Of a DNA stretch of 6,307 bases, positions 5,355 to 6,307 are shown in pieces. Made by a program: the position numbers and the translations under genes. Origin of the DNA: Alphaproteobacteria bacterium UBA6544 (GTDB taxonomy: Bacteria > Pseudomonadota > Alphaproteobacteria > UBA8366). The stretch is from positions 1 to 6,307 of the forward strand of contig DJKK01000273.1 in NCBI GenBank assembly GCA_002434595.1, written 5' to 3'. Within the stretch, counting starts at the first letter, position 1, and each line of letters begins with the position of its first letter. The notes below the pieces were generated by a model, which was not told the origin of the DNA, ran no database searches, and saw only the letters and a program-made list of their open reading frames with translations.

Positions 5355-6188
5355 ATGTCTAAATTCCTGCGATACAGAAAGACCGGTCACATTGTGACAC
5401 TGACGATGAACGAGCCGGATTCGATGAACGCCCTGTCGGGGCCGGATCAATACGCCGATTTCGAAAAATACTGCGCGAGAATCAATCAAGACTACGACGT
5501 CCGCTGCGTCATCCTGACGGGTGCCGGCAAAGCATTCAGCGCCGGCGGCAATGTGAAGGCCATGCAAGAACGCAACCGTAAGGGTCAGCCCCCTTCGGTG
5601 ATCATCCGAGATTGGTATAAGAACGGCATCCAGCGCATTCCAATGGCATTCTATAACTTGGAAGTCCCAACCATCGCCGCCGTGAATGGTGCCGCAACGG
5701 GCGCTGGCTGCGACCTCACCTGCATGGCGGACATCCGCATCGCCTCGACCTACGCGCGTTTCGCGGAGACCTTCGTGAAGATTGGCATCTCGCCGGGTGA
5801 CGGTGGTGCCTATTTCCTCCCACGTGTAATCTCGAACTCGAACGCCGCCGAAATGGTCTTCACCGGCGAATTGATCAACGCCGACAAGGCGCTCGAGATT
5901 GGGCTCGTCTCCAAGGTGGTGGAGGCGAAAGACCTGATGAAGGAAGCGAAGGCACTGGCCGAACGTATCGCAGACAATCCGCCACACGCGCTGCGCCTTT
6001 CAAAGAAGTTGCTGCGGGAAAGCTCCAACTCCAATATGAACCAGTTGCTCGAACTCTCGGCGGTCTACAACGCCATGCTGCAGCACACGGAGGACCACCA
6101 CAACCGTGTCGATGATTTGGTTGCGCGCATATCGTCGCGCGGCAAACGCAAAACCAAAGCCAAATCGAGGACGAAAGCAAAGAAGTAA
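5355..6188 (+). CDS. Crotonase-superfamily protein (enoyl-CoA hydratase/isomerase-like) with Lys-rich C-terminal tail
   Basis: The protein has 277 residues. The crotonase core spans about 5-255. The first oxyanion-hole segment is AFSAGGNVKAM (60-70) and the second is NGAATGAGCDL (111-121). PGDGGAYFLPR (147-157) and the C-terminal helices that contribute to trimer packing follow. In enoyl-CoA hydratase two glutamates, Glu144 and Glu164 of the rat enzyme, activate water. Here the aligned residues are Asp120 and Phe140, so simple hydratase chemistry is uncertain, and isomerase, hydrolase or another crotonase reaction is possible. The last 16 residues (262-277) are almost all Lys, Arg, Thr and Ala, an unusual basic extension. 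The ATG at 5355 has AAGGA 7 bases upstream. It diverges from the acyl-CoA dehydrogenase operon and probably takes the enoyl-CoA made by that enzyme; this link is inference from position. Confidence 0.88.
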   Translation: MSKFLRYRKTGHIVTLTMNEPDSMNALSGPDQYADFEKYCARINQDYDVRCVILTGAGKAFSAGGNVKAMQERNRKGQPPSVIIRDWYKNGIQRIPMAFYNLEVPTIAAVNGAATGAGCDLTCMADIRIASTYARFAETFVKIGISPGDGGAYFLPRVISNSNAAEMVFTGELINADKALEIGLVSKVVEAKDLMKEAKALAERIADNPPHALRLSKKLLRESSNSNMNQLLELSAVYNAMLQHTEDHHNRVDDLVARISSRGKRKTKAKSRTKAKK

Positions 6189-6202
6189 TCTGAAAGCGAA
6201 TG

Positions 6203-6218
6203 GTTCCGGGCCCGGAGC
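6203..6218. terminator. Possible terminator between convergent genes
   Basis: TCCGGGCCCGGA (6205-6216) is a perfect 12-base palindrome, extended by a G-U and a G-C pair to 6203-6218. It lies 16 bases after the crotonase stop and 19 bases beyond the end of the opposing gene, so it could end both transcripts. No proper T-run follows on either strand, so an intrinsic terminator is only tentative. Confidence 0.3.
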
Positions 6219-6234
6219 TATCTCCTCATTTCTC

Positions 6235-6307
6235 CTACATCACTGCGCCGATCTGCCAGGGGATGAATTCGTCGTCGCCGATGCCATGGGTCTCGCTCTT
6301 GGTGCGG
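6235..6307 (-). CDS. C-terminal fragment of an unidentified protein (runs off right edge)
   Basis: On the minus strand an open frame enters from the right edge and ends at TAG (6237-6235). The 23 visible residues are RTKSETHGIGDDEFIP followed by WQIGAVM. The frame is in the expected place for a convergent neighbour ending 46 bases from the crotonase stop. Its composition (Trp, Pro, acidic run, no low-complexity bias) looks like real protein rather than a chance frame. I do not recognise the family from so short a tail, and no function is proposed. Confidence 0.5.
   Translation of the reverse strand, partial: RTKSETHGIGDDEFIPWQIGAVM

Noticed and set aside
5313..5987. Minus-strand open frame (224 codons) opposite the crotonase gene
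   Set aside because: It lies antisense to a well-supported crotonase gene and has a composition typical of a shadow frame, rich in His, Arg and Val without family motifs.

Overview
The window looks like chromosomal DNA of a moderately GC-rich proteobacterium, most probably an alphaproteobacterium. That guess rests on protein style, codon choice and gene company, not on any marker gene. It is densely packed, with five complete genes on the minus strand, two on the plus strand, and one truncated gene at each end. No tRNA, rRNA, CRISPR array, insertion sequence or phage gene was seen.

Layout. Positions 1-165 (minus) hold the first 55 codons of a biotin-dependent acyl-CoA carboxylase carboxyltransferase subunit, running off the left edge. 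Diverging from it is a small cupin protein (282-806, plus). After a 156 bp convergent gap comes a five-gene minus-strand operon, read from right to left: large acyl-CoA dehydrogenase chain (5256-4105), small acyl-CoA dehydrogenase chain (4108-3056), a short-chain dehydrogenase (3043-2243), a carboxymuconolactone-decarboxylase-family protein (2182-1772) and a second, paralogous short-chain dehydrogenase (1772-963). Three of the four junctions overlap or nearly touch. A 98 bp divergent spacer separates this operon from a crotonase gene (5355-6188, plus). The crotonase converges on the last 23 codons of an unidentified minus-strand gene at the right edge.

How the genes may work together (inference). 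The two-chain dehydrogenase, crotonase and 3-hydroxyacyl-type short-chain dehydrogenases supply the first three reactions of a beta-oxidation spiral: alpha,beta-desaturation, hydration and oxidation of the 3-hydroxyl group. No thiolase is present in the window, and a decarboxylase-family gene sits between the two short-chain dehydrogenases. The cluster could therefore process an alicyclic, terpenoid or aromatic-derived acyl-CoA, or its free acid, through a decarboxylative rather than thiolytic step. The acyl-CoA carboxylase at the left edge fits a CoA-thioester catabolic neighbourhood. The actual substrate cannot be read from the sequence.

Several enzymes keep their fold motifs but differ at positions that set specificity. 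Both short-chain dehydrogenases lack the 3-hydroxybutyrate-binding residues and carry arginines instead. The crotonase lacks both classical catalytic glutamates. The cupin keeps its metal-binding histidines but not the Ser-His-Tyr triad of thiol dioxygenases.
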